The notes beneath the pieces are model-generated. The model saw only the letters and a program-made list of their open reading frames with translations, was not told the origin of the DNA and ran no database searches. A stretch of 64,000 nucleotides of DNA from NCBI GenBank assembly GCA_016859345.1, contig CM029111.1, forward strand, positions 14,892,214-14,956,213, in the 5' to 3' direction. A program made the translations under genes and the position numbers. Source of the stretch: Istiophorus platypterus (taxonomy: Eukaryota > Chordata > Actinopteri > Istiophoriformes > Istiophoridae). This document shows positions 12,241-24,399 of the stretch, in pieces (position 1 is the stretch's first letter; each line of letters starts with the position of its first letter).

Positions 12241-13870
12241 TAACTGCTACACTGTTGGGTCATTCAATCTCTTTAACGGTGCAGAAGCCACAATCTTATG
12301 AAGACAACTTTGACTATAATTGTCTTGAAAACGTATTTTCTCTTACCAAAAAAAAAAGTGAACAAGGTCAGTGTACGAATATTTCAGCCTGTTTTTAATT
12401 TAAATAAACCTGACTTATCTGGAAACAAAAAATATGAGACATGTCGCTGCTCTAGAATTAAGGAAAAATTAAGGAAAATACCTGAAATAAACAGGCTGGG
12501 ATATTCCTCTTGCACTAAAGGATCTTTTCACATATGCTGAGAACACAGGGCTAGGAGTCAGTTATATATTGAAATAACTTGATAATGGAACAAATGCATC
12601 ATAATTTCAAAGGCAATAATATATTTTGTGTGTGGGGGGGGGGTCTCAAATCTGTAAATAGTAACTACAGCAGTCAGATGATTGAGATGATACTGGAAAT
12701 TAACTCCAATGATGATCACAAAAATATTTAGATTTTAAAGGTAAAAAAAAAGTATTTATTTATTCATTTATTTTTAGGGGAATTCTTAAATCTAATTTCT
12801 GAAGGATGTCATTGCCTGGCTTCTATATCTGTTTTCCAATTAAATTATCTGTCAATGACGTTCACCCCACTCACTTATTTACATGAGCAATTTTTACCAA
12901 AACACAAATTTTAACTGATTTGTCAGTTGACAGCCTTTTGGGTGGAAACACCAGAGTTGTTGTTGGAAAATGCAGGCTGCTGTGAGTTCAAAGGCACAGA
13001 ACAGGAATATATAGCATCATATGATGTTACTTTAATCAGTGGAACAGACGCTTGTACTGTACTGGTGTGCTAATGCCAGGTTTGTCCAGTGGAAACAACC
13101 TTTTTAATCATCTGTTTTTCTTTTTGTTTTTCTCCTCAAAACGGGCCAACAAGCCTCAAGTGTAAAACCTCTAACTGTTCTCAAGCTGGATTGAAATTGT
13201 GAAAGCCACATGTTTAGCATTTACATGTGATTTGTTGGATTTGGGTCTTTATTTATGAGAACAAACATGGCTGAATTAGAGATTTCTCTGAGGACACGTC
13301 AATATTTCCCTCTCATTCATTATGTAGATGCAAAACCACAAGTGATTTAGTTTACAGTTCATATGAGGAATGTTGCATGAACAAAGAGATACACGCATAA
13401 AAGTTAAAACATATGTGTTTATGGTAGTGATTGTGCACTCGGCCCATGAAGGATCTTTTATTAACACTGAAAAGAAGAATGTCTAGCTCAGCACTTCTTT
13501 GTCCTCACGGAAAAATAAGACTGATCAAAGGCTTAAATCAGTGCAAACAACATTACACAACAATATGCTAAATATCCTGGAGCAACACACACACAAGTGA
13601 TTGTAAAAATAAGGATTCATTTTAAAAATGAACAAAAAACAAGTAGTTAAAAAGAAAATAGATAAAAACCAACTGTTTACACATATTAAATGTCATTGTT
13701 TGGCCACTGGGTGGCGCTACTCCTCAATGTTTTACTCAAGCAACCTGACTTGATCACTATATCTGCCCAGTTAGATTTTGATTTGCAACCTAATTATTTT
13801 TTATTTGATTATCTCCAATTGATTCAAGTAGCTCCTCCGAGTATCAGACATTTTTAATACGGGCACTTAC
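12241..13870. other. Intergenic, no gene seen
   Basis: AT-rich DNA between the gtsf1 3' flank and the orphan exon pair. Contents are a G-run at about 12635-12643, A-rich tracts, and at 13703-13719 the word gccactgggtggcgcta, which resembles a CTCF core. No extension of the 13871-14222 exon pair was found here. Confidence 0.5.
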
Positions 13871-14222
13871 CGGGCATGAAGTGTGACACTTGGATGTCGA
13901 CATCAGGTTTCACGTTGAGGAAATGCCCCAGGTGGGTGAAAGCTATAGGAGTGAGCTCAAAGTCACGAGTGAGTGTCAGGATAATCCCCCGTGTGAGGGC
14001 GGCCTGCCAGCGCTCTGTCATATCTAAGTGGCATTATTGATTTCATGTGATGGTCTATTTTAGTTGTGGCTATTTTTGGAGGTGCTCAGGCGGGTCCTGT
14101 GCTGCCCTGGCACCATCTGTAAGGATGAGATATGACTCCTCAGGGCCGAGTACGTGCAGAACCTCTAGTCCATACAGCAGCCCCGCATCTATCGAGGAAC
14201 CTCCGCCGCCTCGTTTGATGTA
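13871..14222 (-). pseudogene. Unidentified two-exon coding fragment
   Basis: I do not recognise this product. On the minus strand, block one is 14222-14114 (acceptor atatacag, donor GATG/gtgcca). Block two is 14023-13871 (acceptor cacttag, donor CCCG/gtaagt). A 90-bp intron separates them and the phase matches (both donors are phase 1), giving an uninterrupted 87-codon frame. The peptide is Gly-rich at its start (KRGGGGSSIDAG), then LLYGLEVLHVLGPEESYLIL, then a Leu/Thr-rich stretch with DFELTP and HLGHFLNV. Third codon positions are mostly G or C, unlike the AT-rich surroundings. No further exons were found on either side, so it may be a remnant of a lost gene, two internal exons of a gene I failed to assemble, or coincidence. 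The reverse-frame reading on the plus strand is also partly open. Confidence 0.35.
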
Positions 14223-15919
14223 CTGTATATCTGTTACTGCCTATGTAGAGTGTTTACTGAGTGGCACGGAGAAACTCAGGTTAGAGTTGAACTTCTGAAC
14301 CTGTCACTGGCAGAGTTTAAATGTCACATCATCCCTTTAAGACCCAAGTCAGTGATGTTAATTGCTGCTCAGCAGAACCCACCGCCAATTGAATATAACT
14401 CGGTTCACGACAAGAGTTTAAAAAAAAAAAAACTGCACTGAGCCAGTGACATACTGTAAATAGCTCCTCAGATGTTCTCAGATGTCTAAATACTGTGGGT
14501 GTTTATCCCTGATAATTCCTGAATATTCCTGGCATATGATTTTATGTTGACATGGAAAAATGGTCAGAAATGCATCAATGTCTAGTTCACAGTCTGCTGG
14601 TCTCACATCAGATGAGAGTCAGAAATTTTGTAAGGTACCCAATCCATTTATGTACATTTCATGTATTGGAAAAACTATTCAGATCAATTACTTGGCAGAG
14701 CAAAACAACACAAGGAAATTTAAAGCCCTTTACATAAGACCTGAAAAGGCAGCAAGAGTAAATATAAAAGAAACACCAGCACATAAAAAAAAGATAGAAG
14801 GTAATAAAACTAATGATGCCACGCTAAAACCACTTCACTACAAATTCAACTTAAGTAAATCTATGAACATATTAAACAAGTATTAAAAATATAAATTTTG
14901 CAGAATATCCCCTATCTGTTTTGTTTTGCATTATTGGTTTGTTATTATTGATACATTAATATGTAAGATGTACTTGCAATTTAACTCATTTGAACTACAT
15001 TTTATTGTTTTTGGTTACTTTAATCTATAACAATGCATTATATTTTATAAGAGTGGATTAGAAGTATAAAGTAGGTAATAGGAACTACTCAAGCAAAGTA
15101 CCAGAAAACTTTACGCAAGTAATACATGAGAAAATATATTTAGTTATTTTCCACTGCTTTGTTATATGTCAAATAATCTCATCTCAGGTTAAGGGTTTAC
15201 AATGAAAGTGCAGTCTGGGTTAGTTAAATATAATACACCGTATTTCCTACCAAGGTGCTTGACCATACTGATTTTCTCTAAAATCATCTTGTTTTTGCTA
15301 ATGATCAGTTAAAAAAAACGGCATTGATTCAAGCCCATTTTTTCCCATTCTGGCTAAAAATCTAAATCCATATTTACATCCCTGCCAACTGGCAATATTA
15401 TGTGAAACTAAATAGCCCTGATACGTCCTGTTCCGGACGCAGTGTCAAGTACAAGACACTGGCAAAGACAAGAACTTGTTAAAACTGATATTGTCAAGCA
15501 CAAGACCGACCTCATTCCTTCTCCCTGGACTGGACTGGAACACTTTTCTAAATATGGCATTATTAATATTGCATCAACCTATAACACCATCATATAGTCA
15601 GGTTCATGAATATTTGGCCAGTGACCAAACTTTTGCATTTTTGCATCTGTACACAACCATAACTGATTTGAAAGGAACAAATCAAGATGTGATTGAAGAG
15701 TGGACTTTGAGTTTTAATTAAAGGGGTCACTTCAAATCTCTCCCCACAAGAATTTTTTTTTTTTTTTTTTTTTAGGACAGACCTTGGATCACAGCGTCTA
15801 AGCTTTTGGAAAGGCTGAGATGTGAGTTTACTATAATGGTCCAATAATAATCATAGCTTTTATCCTTGCTAGTAGCATGGTCCTATGGACAGCACTGTTG
15901 GTTTGTCAGGCGATCCACC

Positions 15920-16075
15920 TCTTTGGTCCAGACTAAAATATCTCAACACATGATTGGACAGATTGCCATGAAATTTTATACAGACATTGGTGGTTTCCAG
16001 AGGATGAATCCTACTGACGTTGCCGATTCCCTTACTTTCCCTCTAGCTCCACCAGCAGATCAAAATCATTGTTGT
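15920..16075 (+). repeat. Dispersed teleost repeat (ctgaaatatctcaac family), copy 1
   Basis: The ordered phrases are ggtccagactaaaatatctc, ggacagattgccatgaaatt, cagaggatgaatcctactga and ccctctagctccaccagcag. The same ordered phrases recur at 17710-17860, and part recurs in opposite orientation at about 29672-29740. This is a common non-coding repeat of perch-like fishes. I cannot name its class. Confidence 0.6.
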
Positions 16076-16254
16076 CCAACACTTTAATTTAAAACCAAAT
16101 ACTTTAACTTGGGCACTTTTGATCTATATTATTCTGTGATTATTTGGGTTTAAACAATCCTTGTAATGAAGAAATTCAAACAAAAGAGCTCTGAAATTTA
16201 AGGAGATTAAGAAAATTTGACTTGTAAATAACCATATAATTAAATCAATCATTT

Positions 16255-16300
<46 letters not shown>

Positions 16301-17709
16301 GAAACACGTGACTTTATTTGGTCATTTAATAGTTTAAAGTAAAAGCCACATATCCGACCTCACCATTTGGCACAAAATTATATGTAAATTAAAAATTCAG
16401 TTGCCTGCTGCTGATTTAGTGTAATTCACAGTAAACTCTTAAGATTCTGGTTCATTGGTAACACAGCAAAGAGTTGATATGACAAAGCTGGTCTCATTGA
16501 GATTTGACCCTCACGAAACTCGTCACACTGGACACTCTGCAAACAAGTTTCAGGCACGCACTCCAGGCTTGTCGCCTGGAAGTGAAACCAAAGCCTCTCT
16601 GTCAGTCTTGTTTTATAATTGTGACATTCTCATGTTCTCACACACACAGAGTCCTGCACAATGTGTGTCTGACAGTTTGGGCTCGGGGAGATGGCCTCTA
16701 ATCCTGTAACTCTGTCTGAAGCTTGTGATCTTCTATTATCACCGGCATTTCAAGTTCCACTCAAACAAGCGGCTATCACATTGCTCTCGCTTTTCCCCGG
16801 TTTCCACTGGGGCAGGTTTCGTAGATCACAAGAGAATTGTCTTATCCGTACTGTCAGTGAAACATCACCCACATAAGTTCTGTAATAAGAGTGATGCTGA
16901 CTTTATCCAACTGCTTCTTGTTGCATAAGTCCTAAATTTTAAAGGTTGTCGGATCCTCCAACTTGATTAAATTACGTTGCGCCACTGGATGAGAATTTCA
17001 GACGCTATACTTCAAGGGAAGGATGAAACCAGCTGGTTTTCCACTTCAGATACTTCATCTAGGTGACACTGATGCACATTGATAGAACCACATGCAGGCC
17101 TACATCACAGAGTACCTTACAATGTCTCTGACGCTGAAGATGGATTCACAGCGAGTAAGATCCAGAGTACTCTCTGCTAATGGTAGTGGACAGGATGAAA
17201 TGTATGACGAGGGATAAAGATCGGAGGACACAAAGACGCAGGTAGCTACAGGAAGGCCACAAGTTGTTGAATATAAAGAGACATATATTTCCCTGAGGAG
17301 ATGGCGGAAAACCAAAAATAGAGCTATAAGGGCTTCACATCTATGTTGATGCTTCTCTGTACCTACTGGAAGTGTAAACGAGCAACTGTTTGCTAACAAC
17401 TGCACCAAATGATGATCATACAACAATGTTATCTTCACAACGTGTTAATGCTGCCCTCAAGTATTAGCAAAAGATACAGAAGGATTAATGTTGCTGTACA
17501 GAAATTTCTTGGTACTTATTGGCCAATGTATGCACCAATGCTGATATAAAGATAATAGGCCAACGTCGGTTGATATACTGACCTGGTTGATCTATTGGTA
17601 GAGCTACTGTGGAACAAGCCTTTTTCTTTGCCTGTCAGTTTTCCCAGGTCAGGCGTGATCCTCATTACTCAGCAGGTGTCAAGTTTATAGGGGTGGCAGT
17701 TGCAGCCGT

Positions 17710-17860
17710 ACAGCCCACCATTTTAGTCCAGACTGAAATATCTCTACAACTATCGGATGGATTGCCCTGAAATTTGTGAAATTTGTGACCTCCAGGGGAT
17801 GTGTCCTATTAACTTTGATGATATCCTGACTTTTTCATCTAGCTTCTACACATAGCTACA
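17710..17860 (+). repeat. Dispersed teleost repeat (ctgaaatatctcaac family), copy 2
   Basis: Shares ttagtccagactgaaatatc, ggatggattgccctgaaatt and a degraded version of the rest with the copy at 15920-16075. It is more diverged at its end. Confidence 0.55.
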
Positions 17861-18544
17861 TTACATTGACTTTTTTTGTTTTTTAGGCTAAATTTCTTGA
17901 AAATTAGTGCATATACGCTGTGGAATTTCACACGGATTCTTGTCCTTGTCAGTTAAATTTGCTGTAACTGGTAATTTTCCTGATTTTCACACAAGGCCAT
18001 CATCAGGTCTAAATGGTTTCCACAATCTCCAACGCTGTATTCCTGCTGACTTTGCTTGTTTTGGCATATTACAGTGGGTCATAAAGGCCCACGTGCTATG
18101 AACAGGTGCTCCTGTTAATAGCAAGGTATGATCTATAAATCATCTTTTATTTCCCTGACCTGTAGCAGTTTTTCCCATAATATTTACTTTAAGCAGTATA
18201 AGATAAGATTCATACATGCATGTGAGCATGAAGCACTATATGATGATGAAGTAGTCTGGGTCACTTGAGACTGGACTGGGAATTCCACCGGCTTCTAAAA
18301 CGAGACCAGTACATAACTGGGAGGGAGGTGGGGGGATACATTTTTCATAAGTATGATCTGACCTGTTGCCAAAAGAATAAGTTACACTCAGTCTTACAAG
18401 CTGAGGATACTCAGCACTGCTATACAACTGAAGAACTAAACAGGAGACTATTGACTTGATATAAGGTAACAGATATAGTGGAGTCAATGTTTATGTTTAC
18501 AATTTACTATGGTAAATATCTGCTGTCCAACATCATGCATGGAT

Positions 18545-18860
18545 ATGACAGAATTCAATTTAATTCAATTCAATTTTATTTATATGATGCCATATCATAA
18601 CATCTCAGGGCACTTTTCATATAGAGCAAGTCTAGACCAGACTCTTTAACGTTATTATCTACAGAGACCCAACATTTCCTCCATGAGCAAGAGTTTGAAG
18701 GCGGCAATGAAAAAAACTCCCTTTTAACAGGTAGAATTGTTGAACAGATCCTGGCTCATGGTGAGGGGGCAGCCGTCTGCCTCGACTGGCTGGGTTGAGA
18801 GTGAAGGACAGAGGGAGAGAGAGCGAGAGACAAGTGGGGAGGCAGGGAGGAGGAGAGAGA
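18545..18860 (+). repeat. Conserved teleost dispersed repeat ('ttcaattttatttatatgatgcc')
   Basis: Begins with repeated aattcaattcaattttattt. It continues through gggcacttttcatatagagc, cagagacccaacatttcctc, a run resembling aaaaactcccttttaacagg and ggggcagccgtctgcctcga, and ends in a GAGA-rich tail to about 18860. This phrase order is very common in teleost genomes. A reversed 3' fragment ends in aataaactgaattgaattg near 60420-60515. Its GA-rich end produces spurious open frames on both strands. Confidence 0.65.
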
Positions 18861-19207
18861 ACAAAGCACAATAATGGGACTAATATCAAAGCTAGTAGTT
18901 ATACTAATAGGGCTAATAATATTACTAATAGGGCAGTAGGTGGTCTGCAACCATGCATCCAGACGCTGCAGCATCAGAGGCAGAAAAACCTGCAGAAAGC
19001 AACACGTGAAGAGAGGAGAGAGACGAGGAAGCACAAAACAATGCGAGAGAGGAGAAGGATGGTTGGTAATAAGCATTGAGATATTAACACACACAGGGTG
19101 AGAGGAGGAGGAAAGGAGAGCTCCATGCATCATGGAGTCCCCCGACTGCTTCTCAGAAAATTCTGAGAAAGGACGACAAAAGCAGCAGACGTGTGCCGTT
19201 CCAACAT

Positions 19208-20180
19208 TTTATTTCATGTTTGGCTGCAGTAAAATATAATTTCTTAGTATGTAAAAACAATAAGCCCAAAATAATGTTACACTTTCACAGACTGTAGAAT
19301 ACAGTCCATGTGGCAATTACACTTGTAGGCTTAAAACAGATTTAAAATAATTTACACACAAGACCAGTGTATAAGACTGTACTGGATGATACACAGTATA
19401 TTAGCTGCTCAATTAATATTCATGATACATGAACGATACTGCTAAATAATTCTGTAGGTTTGACCTACTTTATTTAAAATCACCAAAAACATATGGTGGC
19501 ATTAAACTAAAACCAATCCGGAGCTTTGAGTGATTCATTCTTCAGATTACGTGTGTAGACTCATGTCAGTTTTGGGGCTGGAAAGCCTATTTGAAAGACA
19601 AAGTCGTTCTGTGGGATAATTTGCCTGGACATTTTTGGTACTTGAGCTAAAACATATCACAATAATGCCTTTTAGTATATTTTCTGTGCAATTTACAGTC
19701 TTCCAAATCACAAAAGAGAGGTTGTCACTAAACAGGAAAACTACATCCTTGAAATGAAGGTGCGGATACAATTTATATTCAGTTCGTAACCGTTTGAAAA
19801 GTACATCTTCCCTCCGTCAGAAATCTTAGAATCCATGGCACCATGTTGTATGTAAACAGTCGCCTTTTGGTCCATGAGCTGGCCTTTCTAATTCCATCTG
19901 GAGAGTACACAATTTCCTGGAAAAAAAACTACGAGTGAAAACTAGTGGGAGCAGTATTTTATGCCCTCACATGCATGTTGCTTTCACAAGTTAAATAACT
20001 CATTCACTTAATAATTCAGATATAGCCCTTTCCCTGTGGAGCTGCATAATCCCTCAGGACTATCATTCTTCTTAGTTTCTTGCAATTTTACTTCATGCTC
20101 CCTGAAGTGTGAGCATTCAGTCTTTGCTCTTTGGCTCTCAAACTCCAGATTTTATGGATGGTCAATGTCCAATCTTGCAC
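19208..20180 (-). other. nr4a1: nr4a1 3' UTR with polyadenylation signals
   Basis: After the TGA at 20183-20181 the minus strand is AT-rich and contains AATAAA hexamers at 19474-19469 and 19213-19208, and several ATTTA words. AU-rich instability elements fit an immediate-early transcript. Which site is used cannot be told from sequence alone. Confidence 0.5.
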
Positions 20181-22941
20181 TCAGAAGGGAAGCGTGTCCA
20201 TGAAGATTTTGTCCACAATTGGTGGTGGGGGAACAAGATCTTCTAGTTTAAGGTAGAAAATTCGCTGGAGGCCTTGGGTGCACAGAGTCCTGAGTTCAGG
20301 CAGCTTCCCGAGAAGTCTGGACAAATAGTTGGGCCGCAAGGATTCGGCACCACAGCCAGACACATGATCTTTCAGGCAGGTGATGAGCTGGTTCTGCAGG
20401 TCTTCCACGCGTTTTGGCTCCTTGAGACCATGTCGGTCTGCGGAGGTAAATAAGAGACATGTTAATCATGAGCCTTATGCTTCATTATGATGACTTTACC
20501 AAATGGTTAATTGTTCTATGTAATTGGTTCCTCTTTGCTCATTTGATTTTGATTAGGTTTAAAATGACCACAACTGCCAAATGTATCTGGAAAATCTTTA
20601 TGCAAAATTTAAACTATATATAGTTGAATACTACACTGCTAAAATCGAGGTGAGGGCAGTGTTAATGCTGCTTGGCTTTACATGTAAACCTTTTGTTGTG
20701 GTTATGTTTAGTGTGCTTTGATATATGGCATCTTCTCTTTCCCTATATGTGAGGTTAGGTTACATTTTATTATACACCTGTCGTGTCAATCCTGCAATGT
20801 GCAGCTGCATTAAATTGTCCACACCAGTGAAACAAGATTCCTTGTGCAAACTGCTCCCCATGCCAGGCAAAAGGAAGTCGGATCCTGATTCAAATCAAAG
20901 CTCGATACGGGTGCAGCTCTTACCAGTGATTATGACCAGGGCCGTGAGACAGGAGAAGGAGGAAACGTCTAGCTTCATGCGATGGAGGCTCTGAGAAAAC
21001 TCCAGAATGGAGTCTATCCAGTCCCCAAAGCCTCGGACACATTGCATTTTGTGAAGCACAGCCCCGTTGCAGAAGATGAGCTTTTCCGTTTCAGGATTGG
21101 ACCTGTGAATATAAATGCAACATAGGTTGGTGATCAAATGTCTCAGGGATGTTACATGTATGATAATCGTCAAACAATACTGCTACGAATACATCTAGGA
21201 CTAGGACCAGGACTTTTTCTACTACTACTACTAATAATAATAATAAAAATGTCATATGCGTATTGCTTTTGTCGAAAGGTTTTGTAGGAAGCTGCACTCA
21301 CCGATATGCAAGACGGAGGATGAAGAGCTCAACAAATGCAGACTCCAGCAGCAGTTCCTGGTCTTCTGAGCAGAACTCAGAGAAACCTGGGATGCTCTTC
21401 GCCCACTTCCTGATGACCTCCATGGAGGCTGTGAGAAGGTCATAGAACTGTTTGATGTCACTGGCGTCCTCCTTCTGGTTCGGACTGACCTCTGTCTCGT
21501 CGTACTGAAATTACAGCAGAGAAGTTCAGATGGATGCCTTTAATGAACAAAAAATCAATAATTGCAAAAAGAACAGAAAAAGTAAGGATCTATTTTTGGG
21601 GTTTTTTGTTTTCTTTACCTTGGAATAATCCAGTTTCCCGACACCAGGGTTTGAGTCAATGTGCGCCCTCACAAGAGAAGCAATCATGCTCACCGGAGAC
21701 ACGGTGGTCGCCACATCCTGGACAACTTTAGGCTTGGAGGGCAGGCGACCTCTTCGTCCTTTCAGACTGTCTGTTCTCACAACTGGGAAAAATGTTGAAA
21801 TTGATGTTAATTTTGTTTCATCCGCATAACCCTATTAATCCCACACAGATTCCTCTAGGTTCGTACTGAACTCACCTTCTCTGACCATGCCCACAGCCAG
21901 ACACTTCTGGAAACGACAGAACTGGCACCGATTCCGCCTTCTCTTGTCCACAGGACAGTCCTTGTTGGCAAGGCAAACATACTTGGAATTTTTTTGCACT
22001 GTACGCTGTAGAAATAAAGAAGATGAATTACTCAAACAGTCTCAAAGACACAAAGAATTCAGTTTGAGAACACATTTTTCTTTTCTCTTATTGGAAACTT
22101 TTGCCTCTCTAACTAGATGACTTGGCTGTATAGAAAAGTCAGAACTTATTACCTTGAAAAACCCTTTGCATCCTTCACAGGTGCGAACCCCATAGTGCTG
22201 ACAGGAGGCATTGTCTCCACACACAGCACAGCAGCCCTCACTTCCACTAGGGCTTTTTAATTTGGGCGATAAGCTTCCATCCAGCTGGTCATTGCCATCA
22301 AGGCTGCGTGCCTGCTCCATAGACAAAGCAGGGAAGGTCATTGCAGATGGGTGAGGGTGGGCCAAAGCGAAGGGGTCCTGATCTCGTAAGTGTGGTTGAC
22401 CCAAATGAGACATATCCTCCACAGACCCTGAACCAAACGTGAAGAAAGAGGGCACATGTGGCGCTGAGGTCTCCTCAGATGCCCAGTATCCCGGACTGGG
22501 CGAGTATGGACCAAAGGCTGAATCCCAGGTGGACATGTGCTGACCCTGGAACCCGGGGGTCGAAGGAGATGGGGCCGATGTAGGGCTGCCGAAATAATCT
22601 GACCCAACGGGGGACATTGCCTCGTCCGGGTAACTCAGCGTTAATGTTCCAGGGTAGCAGCCGTAAACCTGAAGGTCGTCCAGCTTGAAGGGGGTCTCCT
22701 GACTGGATGGCGGAGTGACATGGGCAGGGGCCGCAGTGAACTGGCATGAATAGGCGTCGAAGTCGCCCGTGTGAGTGCCCACCAGAGAGCTGATGCTTGG
22801 CAAGGATGGAGCGGAGAGGTGGTCCCGTGGGCTGCTCATATCCACAGCCAACCAGGAGATAAAGTCTGTGCTTTGAGGTTCCGAGCTGCCGAGGCTGTTC
22901 TCATAGGGCTGAGATCCATGCTGGGGGTGTATGCATGTCAT
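20181..22941 (-). CDS. nr4a1: Nuclear receptor subfamily 4 group A member 1 (Nur77/NGFI-B)
   Basis: This is an orphan, immediate-early nuclear receptor that binds NBRE/NurRE elements in the nucleus. Coding exons are 22941-22153, 22005-21876, 21782-21619, 21504-21302, 21102-20924 and 20437-20181. Phases agree and give 573 residues against about 598 in mammals. The N-terminal Ser/Pro-rich AF-1 region (1-237) starts MTCIHPQ. The DNA-binding domain (about 238-306) has the C4 finger P-box CEGCKGFFK and the second finger CLANKDCPVDKRRRNRCQFC. The C-terminal extension with GRRGRLPSKPK keeps the RxRLPS site that AKT phosphorylates in mammals. The ligand-binding domain follows and ends in VPPPPIVDKIFMDTLPF. 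The DBD splits at FFK/RTVQ, as in other NR4A genes. The start codon lies two bases after the acceptor cctgcag, so exon 1 is non-coding. Confidence 0.97.
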
Positions 22942-23239
22942 GGCTGCAGGACTGAAGAAGACGTAATGAAAAAAAAAATTAGAGCCAAACAAGCTTATTT
23001 CTCAGATCTTTATCTTAAAATGTCAAACCATGGCCAATTTACATTGTGAGGGTCCAAGCTTGAAGATTAGGAAATAATATAGGACCCTCCTTGGGACCTT
23101 ATAATGTCACTTGATATTGTGCTATTTTTAAAAGCATTCTTACTTTACAGCACTTTTTTTTTCCACAAGCGCCTGAAACTTTTGCACAGTCCTGTATGTC
23201 TGAGCCATTACCCCGAATGTATGTAATCTGGCTGCAGGA

Positions 23240-23441
<202 letters not shown>

Positions 23442-23697
23442 TATAGAGATTTTTGTGGATTCTCCAAGATGCTCAGAGACCTACCCACCAGCCAAGTAGC
23501 TTGAATAATCGTGGTCACACTAAAAGCTGATTTGTTGTTTTCTTTTTTTTTTCTTTCTGTTTAGTGCACTTTGTATGAAGTTAACTGCTATTGAGAACCT
23601 AATTGTGGGATTATTTCTGAAAGCATCTCCACTTTACTTCCAATTCCTAAAGCTAGGACACAGTACTGCATGTGAGTGGATGGAAAAACACAAAACA

Positions 23698-23700
<3 letters not shown>

Positions 23701-23764
<64 letters not shown>
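23701..23764. repeat. Uninterrupted (AT)32 microsatellite
   Basis: 64 bases of pure AT alternation in nr4a1 intron 1, about 200 bp from the exon 1 donor. It is self-complementary and able to extrude as a cruciform. Confidence 0.95.
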
Positions 23765-23767
<3 letters not shown>

Positions 23768-23966
23768 CTAGAGTAAAAAAGGCTACATTGCAAAAACGGT
23801 TTCATGCCCTTAGACCAGAGGAAGGACCTGTGGATATAACAGCTCTAATTACAACGTCATATACTTTACTTTCTTTTCGCTCGACGGTGGAAGGGGCGGG
23901 TGCTCTCTCGCCCGAGTTAAAGTCAATTTGAAAACACTTGTCCGAAACCGTGAAAACACTTCTTAC

Positions 23967-24058
23967 CTCTTAGGGCCGTCTGCGAGTGTGTGAACCGTCC
24001 GGGCTCCACGAACGACCGTCGGTCATCTTCGACGTTCCCCGGCTGAGAGGCGCAGTTC
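23967..24058 (-). other. nr4a1: nr4a1 non-coding first exon (5' end approximate)
   Basis: A consensus donor, CCCTAAGAG/gtaaga, ends this GC-rich segment on the minus strand at 23967. It would splice to the acceptor two bases before the ATG exon. The upper limit is set about 25-30 bp downstream of a TATA-like TATAAGAG (minus strand, 24089-24082). It is an estimate. Confidence 0.5.
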
Positions 24059-24081
24059 CTCCACGCTCCCCTCTGACAGCG

Positions 24082-24225
24082 CTCTTATACCGTCGGGGGC
24101 CGACGTACCCATGACGTCGGAGAAAGGTTTCCATACAAGGGGTGCTCGGTGGGCGGGGAGATTTCCATCCTCCGGCCAATGGCGGCGTACGTTCGAGCGC
24201 ACAGCCGCCGGATGACGCACTACGG
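24082..24225 (-). promoter_or_regulatory. nr4a1: nr4a1 promoter: TATA-like, CRE, CArG-like, CCAAT and AP-1/CRE-like sites
   Basis: In order away from exon 1: TATAAGAG on minus at 24089-24082; TGACGTC at 24112-24118; CCATACAAGG at 24131-24140, a CArG box with one imperfect base; CCAAT at 24176-24180; and TGACGCA at 24213-24219, the complement of TGCGTCA. CRE/AP-1-like and serum-response elements are established inputs of mammalian Nur77 promoters, so this cluster fits cAMP and serum induction. The sites are recognised by motif only. Confidence 0.6.
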
Positions 24226-24265
24226 GATTCCGTTGACGCTCGTAGGGCGAGGAACCGCCGACACC

Positions 24266-24363
24266 GCACCGGCGCGCGTGCGCGCACGCACGTACCTACA
24301 CACACACACACACACACTTTATATATATATATATATAAATATATATATACACACACACACACA
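24266..24363. repeat. CG/CA/TA/CA alternating purine-pyrimidine tract upstream of nr4a1
   Basis: A GCGCGCGTGCGCGCACGCACG segment leads into (CA)n, then (TA)n, then (CA)n again. The whole is almost pure purine-pyrimidine alternation, with Z-DNA potential, about 200-300 bp upstream of the inferred nr4a1 start. Confidence 0.9.
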
Positions 24364-24399
24364 GACAGCTAAATAAAACTCAACAAAGCCGAATAAAAC

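Larger units (their letters stand above)
14223..19195. other. Intergenic spacer between orphan exons and nr4a1 3' UTR
   Basis: About 5 kb with no recognisable gene. Open stretches near 16504-16876 and 17100-17438 have no family motifs. Contents are simple repeats (T-run 15753-15773, TA-run 16261-16292), two copies of one dispersed repeat (15920-16075 and 17710-17860) and the conserved teleost repeat at 18545-18860. The aagtac family leaves a fragment at about 15060-15150. Confidence 0.5.

Noticed and set aside
17100..17438. Minus-strand frame of 112 codons, considered as an upstream exon of the orphan pair at 13871-14222
   Set aside because: Coding-like composition is weak, there is no consistent acceptor and donor pair joining it in phase, and the peptide has no family features.
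18756..19133. Overlapping frames of 94-125 codons on both strands
   Set aside because: They arise from the GAGA-rich tail of a common teleost dispersed repeat.
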